From Actinoplanes flavus (GTDB lineage: Bacteria; Actinomycetota; Actinomycetes; Mycobacteriales; Micromonosporaceae): a stretch of DNA of 64,000 bases. The stretch lies in assembly GCF_017592555.1 (NCBI RefSeq), contig NZ_JAGFNS010000014.1:1-64000 (forward strand), given 5' to 3'. The notes below the pieces were generated by a model. The model was not told the DNA's origin, did not search any database, and saw only the letters and a list, made by a program, of their open reading frames with translations. This document shows positions 34,847 through 43,100 of the stretch, piece after piece (the stretch's first letter is position 1; the number at the start of each line of letters is the position of its first letter). A program made the translations under genes and the position numbers.

Positions 34847-35401
34847 ATGAGACGCGTCTGCGTGGCGGCCCTGCTCGTGCTCGCGCTGGCCGGTTGCGAC
34901 AAGGCGGAACCGGCGACGACGACCACCGCGACCGCCGTGACGACCGTCGCCACCACGGAACCGGCGACGACGACGACGGCGACGGCGACGGCGACGGCCG
35001 AGGTGGTTCTGGAGGACGGCCGGCACCCGGTCTACCTCACCAAGGTGGCCGCCGGCACGGTGACCTTCGACCTGATCGAGTTCCTGACCGGCGAAAAAGC
35101 CAAGGCGCGCTGGAAGAAGGAACATCCGGAGAACCCGGACGGGCCGGACAACGACTACATGATCGTCAACGAGAATCCGAAGCTGCGGACGCTGCCGGTC
35201 GCCGCCGACGCCGACTGCCAGGTGCTCGAGACGCTCGGCGGTGTCGACATGACGACAGTCCCCTGCAAGGACCTGGCGGCCTTCCTGAAGAAGCAGAACA
35301 AGGACCTCGACGTCGCCCCGCCGCACATCGCGGTTCTGCCGTTCTGGCTGACGGTCGAGGACGGTGCGGTCGTGCGGTTCGAGGAGCAGTTCCTGCCCTG
35401 A
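34847..35401 (+). CDS. Lipoprotein of unknown function
   Basis: 184 residues: MRRVCVAALLVLALAGCDKAE gives a clean lipobox. A Thr/Ala-rich linker (about 25-60, runs of TTTTATAT type) leads to a globular domain with VYLTKVAAGTVTFDLIEFLTG and a C-terminal WLTVEDGAVVRFEEQFLP. The latter pattern is shared by many short actinobacterial lipoproteins. The ATG at 34847 is preceded by GGGGAACAGTG. It lies 7 bp before the AEC transporter start and is probably cotranscribed. Function unknown. Confidence 0.75.
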   Translation: MRRVCVAALLVLALAGCDKAEPATTTTATAVTTVATTEPATTTTATATATAEVVLEDGRHPVYLTKVAAGTVTFDLIEFLTGEKAKARWKKEHPENPDGPDNDYMIVNENPKLRTLPVAADADCQVLETLGGVDMTTVPCKDLAAFLKKQNKDLDVAPPHIAVLPFWLTVEDGAVVRFEEQFLP

Positions 35402-35408
35402 CGTACCG

Positions 35409-36332
35409 ATGGCGGGGGTACTGAGCGGTTTCACCACGATCTGGGCGCTCGCCGCGCTCGGCTACGTGCTGGCCAGACGCCGGCTCCTGGGTGAGCACGC
35501 GCCACGGGTGCTGGGGCAACTGGTGTTCTCGGTGGCGGGTCCGGCGCTGCTGTTCACGACCCTGAGCCGCACCTCGCTGGACCGGATCGTGACCGGGGCG
35601 TCGCTGGCGTTCGTGGCCTCGACGATCGTGGTGGCGGTCCTGTACGCGCTGGTCGCCCGGCTGGTGTGGAGGCGGGACGCGCGGACCGTCACGATCGGCA
35701 CGCTCGGCGCGTCGTATGTGAACGCCGGCAACATGGGCCTGGCGATCGCGGCCTATGTGCTCGGGGACGTGTCGCTGGTCGTACCGGTGCTGCTCTTTCA
35801 GCTGTTGCTGTTCGGCCCGATCGCGCTGGCCGTGCTGGATCTGGCCAGTGGGCAGGGACGCCCGTCGGCGGCCCGGCTGGCGCTGCTACCGGTCCGCAAC
35901 CCGCTGATGATCGCGTCGGCCGCCGGAATCCTGGTGGCGGCGGCCGGCTGGCATCCGCCGGATCTGCTGCTGGAGCCGTTCGAGCTGGTCGGGGCGGCGG
36001 CGGTGCCGGCCGCGCTGCTGGCGTTCGGGATGTCGCTGCCGGGAGCGCGACCGTTGCGCGGCGGCCCGGAAGCACCGGAACGGTATCTCGCGGTGACGTT
36101 GAAGGTGGTGGTGCAGCCGCTGCTGGCGTACCTCATCGGGCGCCTTGTCCTTGATCTGCCGGACCACCAGGTTTTCGCCGCGGTGATCACGGCGGCGCTG
36201 CCCACCGCGCAGAACGTGTTCGTGTTCGCGCTGCGTTACCGGACGGCCGAGTCGCTGGCCCGGGACGTGGTGATGCTGTCCACGCTGGTGTCGGCGCTGG
36301 TCATGATCTTCGCGGCGGTCTTCCTGGTCTAG
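35409..36332 (+). CDS. AEC-family (auxin efflux carrier type) transporter
   Basis: 307 residues with about ten hydrophobic helices. The N-terminal FTTIWALAALGYVLARRRLL, the NAGNMGLAIAAYVLG motif and the C-terminal AALPTAQNVFVFALRY are characteristic of the AEC family. These proteins export or take up organic anions such as malate or malonate in bacteria. The ATG lies 7 bp after the lipoprotein stop. The substrate cannot be told from sequence. Confidence 0.88.
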   Translation: MAGVLSGFTTIWALAALGYVLARRRLLGEHAPRVLGQLVFSVAGPALLFTTLSRTSLDRIVTGASLAFVASTIVVAVLYALVARLVWRRDARTVTIGTLGASYVNAGNMGLAIAAYVLGDVSLVVPVLLFQLLLFGPIALAVLDLASGQGRPSAARLALLPVRNPLMIASAAGILVAAAGWHPPDLLLEPFELVGAAAVPAALLAFGMSLPGARPLRGGPEAPERYLAVTLKVVVQPLLAYLIGRLVLDLPDHQVFAAVITAALPTAQNVFVFALRYRTAESLARDVVMLSTLVSALVMIFAAVFLV

Positions 36333-36428
36333 GCATCATCCGGCGCAGAGGGCCGAACCGGTATGCCGCATTCATGGATGTTCATCGATAGAAAGGAGGG
36401 GTCCCGTTCCCCGTCCCCGGAGGTAGCA

Positions 36429-36956
36429 ATGCTGCTCCGCAGAATCGCCGCGGCCCTGGTCGCGGTCCTCGCCGTCGGCGGTTTCCAGGCGGTCACCGCC
36501 GCGCCCGCCACCGCGGCCCCGCGCGTTCTCTACTACGACGCGAGCCAGGCCCAGGAGTTCAAGTCGGTCGTCGATCAGGGCGCCCAGATCTGGAACAGCC
36601 GGGTCACCAACGTGCGCCTGCTGCCGGTCCCGGCCGGATCGACCCCCAACATCCGGGTGTACGCCGACAACGGCTGGCCGCGCGCACAGACCACGTCCCT
36701 GGGCAACGGCCGCTGGTACATGGGCCGGCAGGCCGTCAACCAGGGCTACTACCAGCCGCGGATCGCCGCTCACGAGTTCGGGCACCTGCTCGGGCTGCCG
36801 GACCGGCGCACCGGTCTGTGCACTGATCTGATGTCCGGCAGCAGCGCGCCGGTGAGCTGCACCAACGCCTACCCGAGCACCCGTGAGGCGAGCACCGTGA
36901 ACAGCAACTTCGCCACCACGGCGAGCGTGCCGGCCGGAACCTTCGTCTGGTCGTAG
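36429..36956 (+). CDS. Snapalysin-like secreted zinc metalloprotease (M7-type)
   Basis: 175 residues. The signal peptide LLRRIAAALVAVLAVGGFQAV ends near ATAAP. The mature part has YYDASQAQEFKSVVDQGAQIWNSRVTNV, as in snapalysin, and the zinc motif AAHEFGHLLGLPD (two His and an Asp ligand, the M7 HExxHxxGxxD form). Two Cys near the C-terminus could form a disulfide. CCGGAGGTAGCA before the ATG at 36429 fixes the start. The length matches mature snapalysin (about 130 residues) plus the signal. A hairpin terminator follows. Confidence 0.9.
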   Translation: MLLRRIAAALVAVLAVGGFQAVTAAPATAAPRVLYYDASQAQEFKSVVDQGAQIWNSRVTNVRLLPVPAGSTPNIRVYADNGWPRAQTTSLGNGRWYMGRQAVNQGYYQPRIAAHEFGHLLGLPDRRTGLCTDLMSGSSAPVSCTNAYPSTREASTVNSNFATTASVPAGTFVWS

Positions 36957-36959
36957 CGC

Positions 36960-36986
36960 ATTCCTCACGGCTCTGATGTGAGGAAT
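36960..36986 (+). terminator. Hairpin after the snapalysin-like gene
   Basis: ATTCCTCAC (36960-36968) pairs with GTGAGGAAT (36978-36986) around a 9-base loop, just after the stop codon. Confidence 0.7.
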
Positions 36987-37048
36987 CCACGGAAGTCCGG
37001 TGAGGACGGTGACTACAGCGGTTTCCCGCCGCGCCGAACACTCGGTGC

Positions 37049-37420
37049 ATGCTGAAAACCCTGCTCGCCGCCGTCCTCGCCGTCACTCCGATGTCGCTTC
37101 CGCCGCCCACCGGCGCGAAACCGATCGGCACCGTCGCGGTGCACCTGATCGACCGGTCCCGGCCCGATCCGTGGGTGGCCACCGAAAATGCCCGGGAACT
37201 GATGGCGCAGATCTGGTACCCGGCCCGGTGGGTCGGGGTGCTCTTGTGCCAGGCGGGACTGCCGGCCGAACAGATCGAGCCGATGATCGGCGCCATCGAT
37301 GGCGAGCGGTCGGTGGCCGTTTAACGGGCGTACGTGCGGGCGTTCTTCGACAGGCATCTGCGGCACCGCGACGGGCGGCTGCTGGACCGGCCGTCGCCCC
37401 GCTACCCGGAGATTCGGTGC
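37049..37420 (+). pseudogene. PAF-acetylhydrolase-like gene with deleted core
   Basis: The 5' part encodes a signal-like start and GTVAVHLIDRSRPDPW, then RELMAQIWYPA, the beginning of actinobacterial PAF-acetylhydrolase/lipase proteins. After codon 91 an in-frame TAA (37322-37324) appears, and the same frame continues with RAFFDRHLRHRDGRLLDRPS and PRYPEIR, the C-terminal end of that family. The catalytic core with GxSxG, Asp and His is missing. This is a remnant left by an internal deletion plus a stop. It lies downstream of the snapalysin gene with no partner. Confidence 0.7.
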
Positions 37421-37511
37421 GGTTCCCGGTGTCGTGACAATGACGATGATCTTGTGCTGAACAGCAGCCCGGTCTCCGGCGTCGTTCCGAGCCGTGCGAT
37501 TCCCTCCGAGA

Positions 37512-39398
37512 TCAGTGGCGGCCGGTCCATCCGGGATGCGGCTTCGCCTCGGCCAGCACCGCCGGATCCAGGACATTCGCGCCGACGAGCATCTGGGCGG
37601 TACGCATCTCGACCGGCACGCCGCCGATGTCGACGGCCGGTTTCACCGCGACCCCCTCTCGGCTTTCCAGCGTCCAGCTGGTCAGCTGGTTGTAGAAGCT
37701 GTCCTCCAGCGCGAACCGCTCCTCGTATCCGGCGTGCCGGCTCACCAGGTGACCGGCCTGAAAGGTCAGATCCTCGGAGAGATGGGTACGCGCCCGCCAG
37801 TTCCCGTCCTCGTCCAGCAGCTCCCGCAGCGGATGCCCCGGCGTGCTCGCGATCTGTTCCCGGGCCTGATCCATGAACTGGCGGTTCAACCGGCCGTCGG
37901 AATGCTGATCGACGCGATCGAACTCGGACAGTGTGTCGAGATCCTCGCGGAGTTCCTCCTCCGCCGGCTCCGGGGCCGGTTGCGGCACGGGAAGCGGCGC
38001 CGGCAGGTCGCGGTCCGGCAGATGCGCGTCGTCGTCTCGCGGCACGTCGTGGTCGCTCAGGGCGGCATTCACCACATCGGTACGGGTATGCGCCTCCCAT
38101 TGCTCCTCCCGCCGCTGAGTGTCCGGCCGCTGAGTGTCCGGCCGCTGACTGTCGTGCTCCCGGTTCTCCTGCTGGGTCTCCCGCTGCTGTGCCTCCCGCT
38201 CCTGGCTCTGCCGCTCCTGGATCTCCTCCTGCCGGGTCTCCTCCTGCTGGGTTTCCCGCTCCTGGGTCTGCCGCTCCTGGGTCTGACGCTCCTGGGTCTG
38301 ACGCTCCTGGGTCTGACGCTCCTGGGTCTCCCGCTCCTGGGTCTCCCGCTCCTGGGTCTCCCGCTCCTGGGTCTCCCGCTCCTGGGTCTCCCGCTCCTGG
38401 GTCTCCTGCTGGCGACTCTCCGTGGCCTGGCCCTCCTGCCGAGTGTCCGGCAGCTGGTCGTCGGGCACGGACCTCTGCTCCTGCCCGGTGTCGGTCCGGG
38501 CCTGCTCCCGCAGCGGGTCGGGCTGCTCGGTCGGCAGGTCGGCGTCGGCCCGGTCCTGCTGCCGTGTCTCGTCCTGCCGTTGCTCACGCTCGTCAGCGTC
38601 CCGGGCCTCCGCCTGCCGGGCCGCATCGTCGGGCACCTCCCGGTCAACGGGATCTTCCCGCGTCTCCCCCTGCCGAGCGACGTCGTCACGGCTATCCGCC
38701 TGCCGAGTCGTGTCGTCATGGACCGCGCGATCCGACGCGTCATCACGCACCTCACGGTCCGCCACGTCGTCCCGCGTATCCGCCTGCCGAGTCGTGTCGT
38801 CACGGATCTCGCGATCCGACACGTCATCACGCACCTCACGATCCGCCAGGTCGTCCCGCGAATCCGCCTGCCGAGTCGTGTCGTCACGGATCTCGCGATC
38901 CGACACGTCATCCCGCGACTCCCCATCCCGCACCGCGTCATCACGAACCTCACGATCCGACAGGTCGTCGCGCGCCTCGTCCTGCCGGTCGGTGTCGTCG
39001 CGGACGTCCCGGTCGGCGAGATCCTCGCGGGTCTCGTCCCGGAAGTCGTCCACGCGGATCGCGCTCTCCTCCTGCTCGGGACGACTGCCGGTCGGCTCGG
39101 CGGTCTCCTCCTCCGCCTCGATGACGGCGGGCTCCGCCTCCGTGATGGCAGGCTCCGCCTCGGTGGTGGCGGGTTCCTCCTCGGCGGCCTCCCCGGCGGC
39201 GGCCTCCTCCTCGGCCCACGGCTCCTGCTGCCAGGAGTCCTGCGGGTCGGCCGTCTCACCGTCCCAGCCCGCGGTGTCCGGCGCCGACTCGGTCCCGCCG
39301 TCGGCGGACGCGCCGGACGACCCGGCGGCCGCCGTCTGATAGGTGGTCGTCCCCAGGTCGGCGGCGTCCGGGGTGGTGTCGAAATCGCTGTCGGTCAT
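37512..39398 (-). CDS. Repeat-stalk protein with putative polymorphic-toxin C-terminus
   Basis: 628 residues, strongly charged. About 1-110 is acidic and Ala/Glu-rich. About 115-290 holds a mixed-charge repeat of about 28 residues (DDTTRQADSRDDLADREVRD). About 335-395 holds some ten copies of a five-residue unit QERET/QERQT. The last 150 residues are globular: TFQAGHLVSRHAGYEERFAL, EDSFYNQL and AVDIGGVPVEMRTAQML. This end resembles C-terminal modules of polymorphic toxins (type 5 as I recall it). No secretion signal is visible. GC-rich third positions support this strand over the long antisense frame. It is the last gene of a four-gene operon, with no obvious immunity gene after it. Confidence 0.75.
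   Translation of the reverse strand: MTDSDFDTTPDAADLGTTTYQTAAAGSSGASADGGTESAPDTAGWDGETADPQDSWQQEPWAEEEAAAGEAAEEEPATTEAEPAITEAEPAVIEAEEETAEPTGSRPEQEESAIRVDDFRDETREDLADRDVRDDTDRQDEARDDLSDREVRDDAVRDGESRDDVSDREIRDDTTRQADSRDDLADREVRDDVSDREIRDDTTRQADTRDDVADREVRDDASDRAVHDDTTRQADSRDDVARQGETREDPVDREVPDDAARQAEARDADEREQRQDETRQQDRADADLPTEQPDPLREQARTDTGQEQRSVPDDQLPDTRQEGQATESRQQETQERETQERETQERETQERETQERETQERQTQERQTQERQTQERQTQERETQQEETRQEEIQERQSQEREAQQRETQQENREHDSQRPDTQRPDTQRREEQWEAHTRTDVVNAALSDHDVPRDDDAHLPDRDLPAPLPVPQPAPEPAEEELREDLDTLSEFDRVDQHSDGRLNRQFMDQAREQIASTPGHPLRELLDEDGNWRARTHLSEDLTFQAGHLVSRHAGYEERFALEDSFYNQLTSWTLESREGVAVKPAVDIGGVPVEMRTAQMLVGANVLDPAVLAEAKPHPGWTGRH
38251..38406. repeat. 15-bp coding tandem repeat (QERET/QERQT units)
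   Basis: About ten copies of a 15-bp unit such as GTCTCCCGCTCCTGG on the plus strand encode the pentad repeat of the minus-strand protein. Near identity at the DNA level suggests recent expansion, and copy number may vary between strains. Confidence 0.85.
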
Positions 39399-39455
39399 TG
39401 CCGGTACCCGCTCTCCAGGAAGGCGGCCCGGCCGGAAGGCCGGGCCGCGGAGTGA

Positions 39456-39902
39456 TCAGTAGGAGCCGTAGTAGGGGTCGTTCATCGCGCTGAACGAACT
39501 GGCACAGAAAAGCACGGTGATCAGCGCACCGACCGCGATGCCGATGAAGCTGACCGTCTTCGCCTTGTTGACGATGGCCAGTGCTCCGACCACGTCACCG
39601 GCCGCCACCTGGGTGTTCACCTGGCCGCAGAGGACCAGCGCCCAGATGCCCAGCGGGGCGAACAGCACGGTGGCCGCGATCGCGAGGCCGGTCGGGGCCT
39701 TCGGCGCGCCGTGGAAGGCGGCCGCCGCGGCGTGGCCCGGATACTGCGGCGGGTAGGACGGCGGCGGGTACGACGGCGGCGGGTAGTTGCCCGGGTAGGG
39801 CTGCGGCCGGTACGGGCCCGGCGGGTCGTAGGCGGAGGTGGTCCAGTCCGGCGCGGTGGCTCCGGCCCGGGTCTCGTCACTGTGGGGCTGCGGTGTGGTC
39901 AT
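39456..39902 (-). CDS. CD225/dispanin-type small membrane protein
   Basis: 148 residues: a Pro/Tyr-rich cytoplasmic N-terminus (repeated PPPSYPP type) and a CD225 domain with two helices. These are LAIAATVLFAPLGIWALVLC and TVSFIGIAVGALITVLFC, joined by the conserved GQVNTQVAAGDVVGALAIVNKAK loop. It overlaps the upstream zinc-ribbon gene by 26 bp and precedes the repeat-stalk gene by 57 bp. In bacteria such proteins occur with secretion-related genes, and eukaryotic members alter membrane fusion. The role here is open. Confidence 0.82.
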   Translation of the reverse strand: MTTPQPHSDETRAGATAPDWTTSAYDPPGPYRPQPYPGNYPPPSYPPPSYPPQYPGHAAAAAFHGAPKAPTGLAIAATVLFAPLGIWALVLCGQVNTQVAAGDVVGALAIVNKAKTVSFIGIAVGALITVLFCASSFSAMNDPYYGSY

Positions 39903-41049
39903 GGTCTGTCCTTTCCGGATGGGTGTTCACCGTCGGTTCGAGGGGGAGCAGGGGCCGGGGGTCGCCGATCAGCCCGGCCAGGTCGTGCCGGCATTTCTCG
40001 TTGCGGCAGCGGCCGAGGATCACCTCCTTGCGGAGCTGGCCGCAGTGCGGGCAGATGCCCGCGCGTACCTCGTCGGCGTCGAGGCCCTGGCAGCGTGGGC
40101 AGACGTAGTCGGGTTCGAAGGTGAGGCCGGTCGCCACCCGGGCGCCGACGGTGGCGACGGTGGCGAACGGCATGATCGCGGCGGCGCCGATGCCGATGGC
40201 GTTGCGCAGCCGGTGGTTGCGTTTGGCGATCCGGCCGTACTCCGGGTTGACGATCTTGTCGAAGCGGCAGTCCTGGCAGCGCATGATCCAGCGGACCGCC
40301 AGGGCGGACCGGATGCGCGCCTGCCGGTCGGCCAGATTCGCGGCGCGGGCCAGGTCGTCGGCCAGGCGTACGCCGGTGTGGACGCCGTGCAGCAGCGGCC
40401 AGCAGGCGACCGTCAGCTCGGTGAGGGCGGCCTGGTCGGCGGGCGGCAGCGCGGTTCCGTGCCCGCCGATGTAGGCGGCCGTGTCGATCAGGCCGCCCAG
40501 CCGGTGGCCGGTCAGTGGGGCCGGCCCGCCCGACGACGTCAGGGTCACGGTCTCGGTCCCGGTCAGCGGGGGCCGGGCGGGCATCAGGCGCAGCTGCCCC
40601 CGTACCCGGGAAGACACCTGCTGCTGCGCGAGAAGCGCGAGGTAGGCCGCCCGGCTGTCGTCGGTGATCAGCAGCAGCGCCGGCCCGAAGGGCCGTGCCG
40701 CGCCGGGCCGGACCGCGTCGTCGCAGGCCTGTTGGAGGGTGACCATGTCGGTGAGCTCGGCCGCCAGAACGGCCGGAGAGGCGTTCAGGTCGACGACCTG
40801 CGCGGGCCGGGTGATCATGAGGATCCGGCTGGCCGTGGCGGTGCCGACCACCGTGACGGTGGTGTGCAGGGCCCGGTCGGTGGCGCCGACCACCGACCGG
40901 ATCCGGCCACCGCGCAGCGCCTCGATCGTGCCGGGGGCGGCGCGCACGATCCGGCTGCCCATCGCCCGCAGCGCGGTCCGGATCCGTTCCTGGGCGGCGG
41001 CGGGCGCGATGGCGAGGCGGCGGTCCGCGGCGAGGCGTGCGCGCTGCAT
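39877..41049 (-). CDS. Zinc-ribbon membrane protein of unknown function
   Basis: 390 residues. The N-terminal 260 residues are soluble and unrecognised. Then come a CQDC knuckle (about 266), a hydrophobic segment (AIGIGAAAIMPFATVATVGA, about 290-310), a CPRC...CPHC ribbon (about 322-340) and CRNEKC (about 352). The zinc sites flanking one helix suggest a membrane-attached adaptor. It is in tight order between the lipoprotein peptidase (12-bp gap) and the CD225 gene (26-bp overlap). I do not recognise the N-terminal domain. Confidence 0.75.
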   Translation of the reverse strand: MQRARLAADRRLAIAPAAAQERIRTALRAMGSRIVRAAPGTIEALRGGRIRSVVGATDRALHTTVTVVGTATASRILMITRPAQVVDLNASPAVLAAELTDMVTLQQACDDAVRPGAARPFGPALLLITDDSRAAYLALLAQQQVSSRVRGQLRLMPARPPLTGTETVTLTSSGGPAPLTGHRLGGLIDTAAYIGGHGTALPPADQAALTELTVACWPLLHGVHTGVRLADDLARAANLADRQARIRSALAVRWIMRCQDCRFDKIVNPEYGRIAKRNHRLRNAIGIGAAAIMPFATVATVGARVATGLTFEPDYVCPRCQGLDADEVRAGICPHCGQLRKEVILGRCRNEKCRHDLAGLIGDPRPLLPLEPTVNTHPERTDHDHTAAPQ

Positions 41050-41061
41050 GACGGCCGCCGA

Positions 41062-41787
41062 TCAGGCCGAAGCCGGAAGGCAGGCGCCGACGCCGCCGTC
41101 GGCGCCGATGGTGAAGAACTCCACCCGCTGCTCGGTGGTGCCGTGGGCGCCGCTGTCGCCGTTCCACGGGGTGTCGTCGCCGGCCACCGCGAACACCGCG
41201 GCCAGTTCCTCGTCGTCGCCGGGCTCGTAGACGAGTAGGCCGTCGCGGGCCGCCCCGGCCAGGGCCGCGCCGGCCAGGCAGTCGGCCTGGAGTTCGGCGG
41301 CCTCGATGACCAGCGACTCGTCGAGCTGATCCTGGACGGCGTGCCCGACCTCGTGGTTGAGCACCAGCCAGGTCAGGCCGTCGCCGAACTCCCCTCCGCT
41401 GTCCAGAAAGCCGGCATCCCACGCGATGTAGCCGTCGAGACAGTAGTAGGCGTTGCCCGTCTCGAGTGGCCGGCCGGCACACAGCGGCGCGTTGCCCTCG
41501 TCGAACGGGCCGTAGATCTCGGGTGGCTGGTAGGCGCCGGTGAAATGGTTGCTCCAGGCGGCGGCCCAGAAGGCGTTCGCGACCTGCACGGCCTGGGTGG
41601 CGTCGTCGCCTGTCGCGGCGGGCTCGGGAGCGGACTCGGGAGCGGGCTCGGGCAGGTCCCAGCCACCGCCTCCGCCGCCGCCCGCCGTCGGTGGGGTGGG
41701 TGGACCGACCGCGCAGCCGGCGGGCAGCGCGATCAGGAAGAGCAGTCCGCTGAGGAGGGCGGGTAGGCCCCGGCGTTCGGTTCGCAT
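41062..41787 (-). CDS. Lipoprotein neutral zinc metallopeptidase (YpfJ-like)
   Basis: 241 residues: a lipobox LIALPAGC, a Pro/Gly linker, then a domain with NAYYCLDGYIAWDAGFLD and the catalytic LVLNHEVGHAVQDQL, followed by EAAELQADCLAG. This is the neutral zinc metallopeptidase (DUF2342/YpfJ-like) pattern, with Glu/Asp completing the site. GGAGA lies 8 bases before the ATG at 41787. It is the first gene of the operon running to 37512 and would sit on the outer face of the membrane. It might process the operon's other products (inference). Confidence 0.85.
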   Translation of the reverse strand: MRTERRGLPALLSGLLFLIALPAGCAVGPPTPPTAGGGGGGGWDLPEPAPESAPEPAATGDDATQAVQVANAFWAAAWSNHFTGAYQPPEIYGPFDEGNAPLCAGRPLETGNAYYCLDGYIAWDAGFLDSGGEFGDGLTWLVLNHEVGHAVQDQLDESLVIEAAELQADCLAGAALAGAARDGLLVYEPGDDEELAAVFAVAGDDTPWNGDSGAHGTTEQRVEFFTIGADGGVGACLPASA

Positions 41788-42068
41788 GGCGGGTCTCCTG
41801 TGGTGAGTGGGATTCGCTTCACCACTGTCGGAGAATCGAGGGCCGCCGTCGTCGCTCCACGATGGCAATCCTGAGCTGCATAAACGGGATCACGCCACGG
41901 CCATCGTGCCCACGTGGGGAGTGCTCCGCCCGTACTCCTGTGGGGTGATGATCGGGGTTTTCCGCGACGTGGTGGCGTGTCCCCGGGTTACCGCAGCGCG
42001 GCGACGACATCGAGCACGATCAGCGCGATGGTCCTTGAGCTGAGGGAATTCTCGACGAAGGAGCCGTC

Positions 42069-43100
42069 ATGCTCGCCCTGGAACGTCATCCTCTGATCGA
42101 CCGCGTGGCCGCGCTCAGCGGGCGCCTGCTGATCATCGGCACGGCCGCCGCCGCCCTGCTCTGGGTGGTGCACGAGTTGCAGTTCATCGTGCTCACCGTG
42201 GTGCTCGGCCTGGCCCAGGTGGCGGTGCTGCACCCGGTGGTGCGGTGGTTGCGACGGCATCGGTTACCCCGGCCGATCGCCGCCATGGCGGCGGTCGGCG
42301 CGATCGCGGTGCTGGTCGCCCTTCTCGTCACGGTCGCCGTGGGTGAGGTGATGCGCAGCGTGCCCTCGATGCGTACGGCGTGGGCGCGCGCCACCAGCAC
42401 CCTGGACGCCGCCGACTCCGGCCCGCTGGCGATGCTGCGCGACCACGGCGGCGAGCTGCTGTCGCGGGCCGGCGGCGGGCTCGGCGCGAGTGCTCTGGAG
42501 GGGGTCTCCTTCCTCGGTTCGATGCTGACCATGCTGCTGGCCTCCGTGGTGTTCGCGTTGTTCGCGCTGATCAGCGGCCCGTCGCTGTGGCGTTCGGTGA
42601 TCGCGCTGGTGCCGGCCCGGCGGCGGGAGCCGGTACGGGCGGCCGGCGAGGAGGCGCTGCGCGTGACCGGCGCCTGGTTCTACGCGTGCAGCCTGACCGG
42701 GCTGGTCGACGGGCTGGCCATCGGGCTCGGCATGGCGGTGATGCGGTTGCCGCTGGCCGGAACCGTGGCGTTGCTGACGTTCGTGCTCGGTTACGTGCCG
42801 ATGGTGGGCGCCCTGCTGGCCGGTCTGGTCGCGGTGGCGATCGCGTTCGTCTTCGGTGGTCCCGGCACGGCGCTGCTGGTGGCGTTGCTGGTCGTGGTGG
42901 TGCAGCAGGTGGAGAGTCACGTGCTGGCGCCGCTGCTGATGGCCCGCGCGGCCCGCATCCACCCGCTCGTGGTGCTGCTGCTGACCATGACGATGTCGGT
43001 GCTGCTCGGGGTGGCCGGGATGATCCTGACCGTTCCGGTGGCGGGGGCGGCGGCCGCGGCGATCACCGCGTACCGGGGTGTCCGGGTCATCGAGGCGTAG
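42069..43100 (+). CDS. AI-2E family transporter
   Basis: 343 residues with about eight hydrophobic helices. The N-terminal LLIIGTAAAALLWVVHELQF, the central long amphipathic region before LGSMLTMLLASVVFALFAL, and LGYVPMVGALLAGLVAVAIAF with VESHVLAPLLMARAARIHPL near the end are typical of the AI-2E/PerM superfamily. Members range from autoinducer exporters to Na+/H+ antiporters, so the substrate is not assignable. GAAGGAG precedes the ATG. The 3' end overlaps the convergent cytolysin-like gene by 14 bp. Confidence 0.88.
   Translation: MLALERHPLIDRVAALSGRLLIIGTAAAALLWVVHELQFIVLTVVLGLAQVAVLHPVVRWLRRHRLPRPIAAMAAVGAIAVLVALLVTVAVGEVMRSVPSMRTAWARATSTLDAADSGPLAMLRDHGGELLSRAGGGLGASALEGVSFLGSMLTMLLASVVFALFALISGPSLWRSVIALVPARRREPVRAAGEEALRVTGAWFYACSLTGLVDGLAIGLGMAVMRLPLAGTVALLTFVLGYVPMVGALLAGLVAVAIAFVFGGPGTALLVALLVVVVQQVESHVLAPLLMARAARIHPLVVLLLTMTMSVLLGVAGMILTVPVAGAAAAAITAYRGVRVIEA

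Noticed and set aside
37494..39455. Long plus-strand frame rich in LLGLPLLGL opposite the stalk gene
   Set aside because: It is a mirror of the repeat. Third-position GC is higher on the minus strand (about 5 of 5 versus 4 of 5 per repeat unit), and the minus gene fits the operon.
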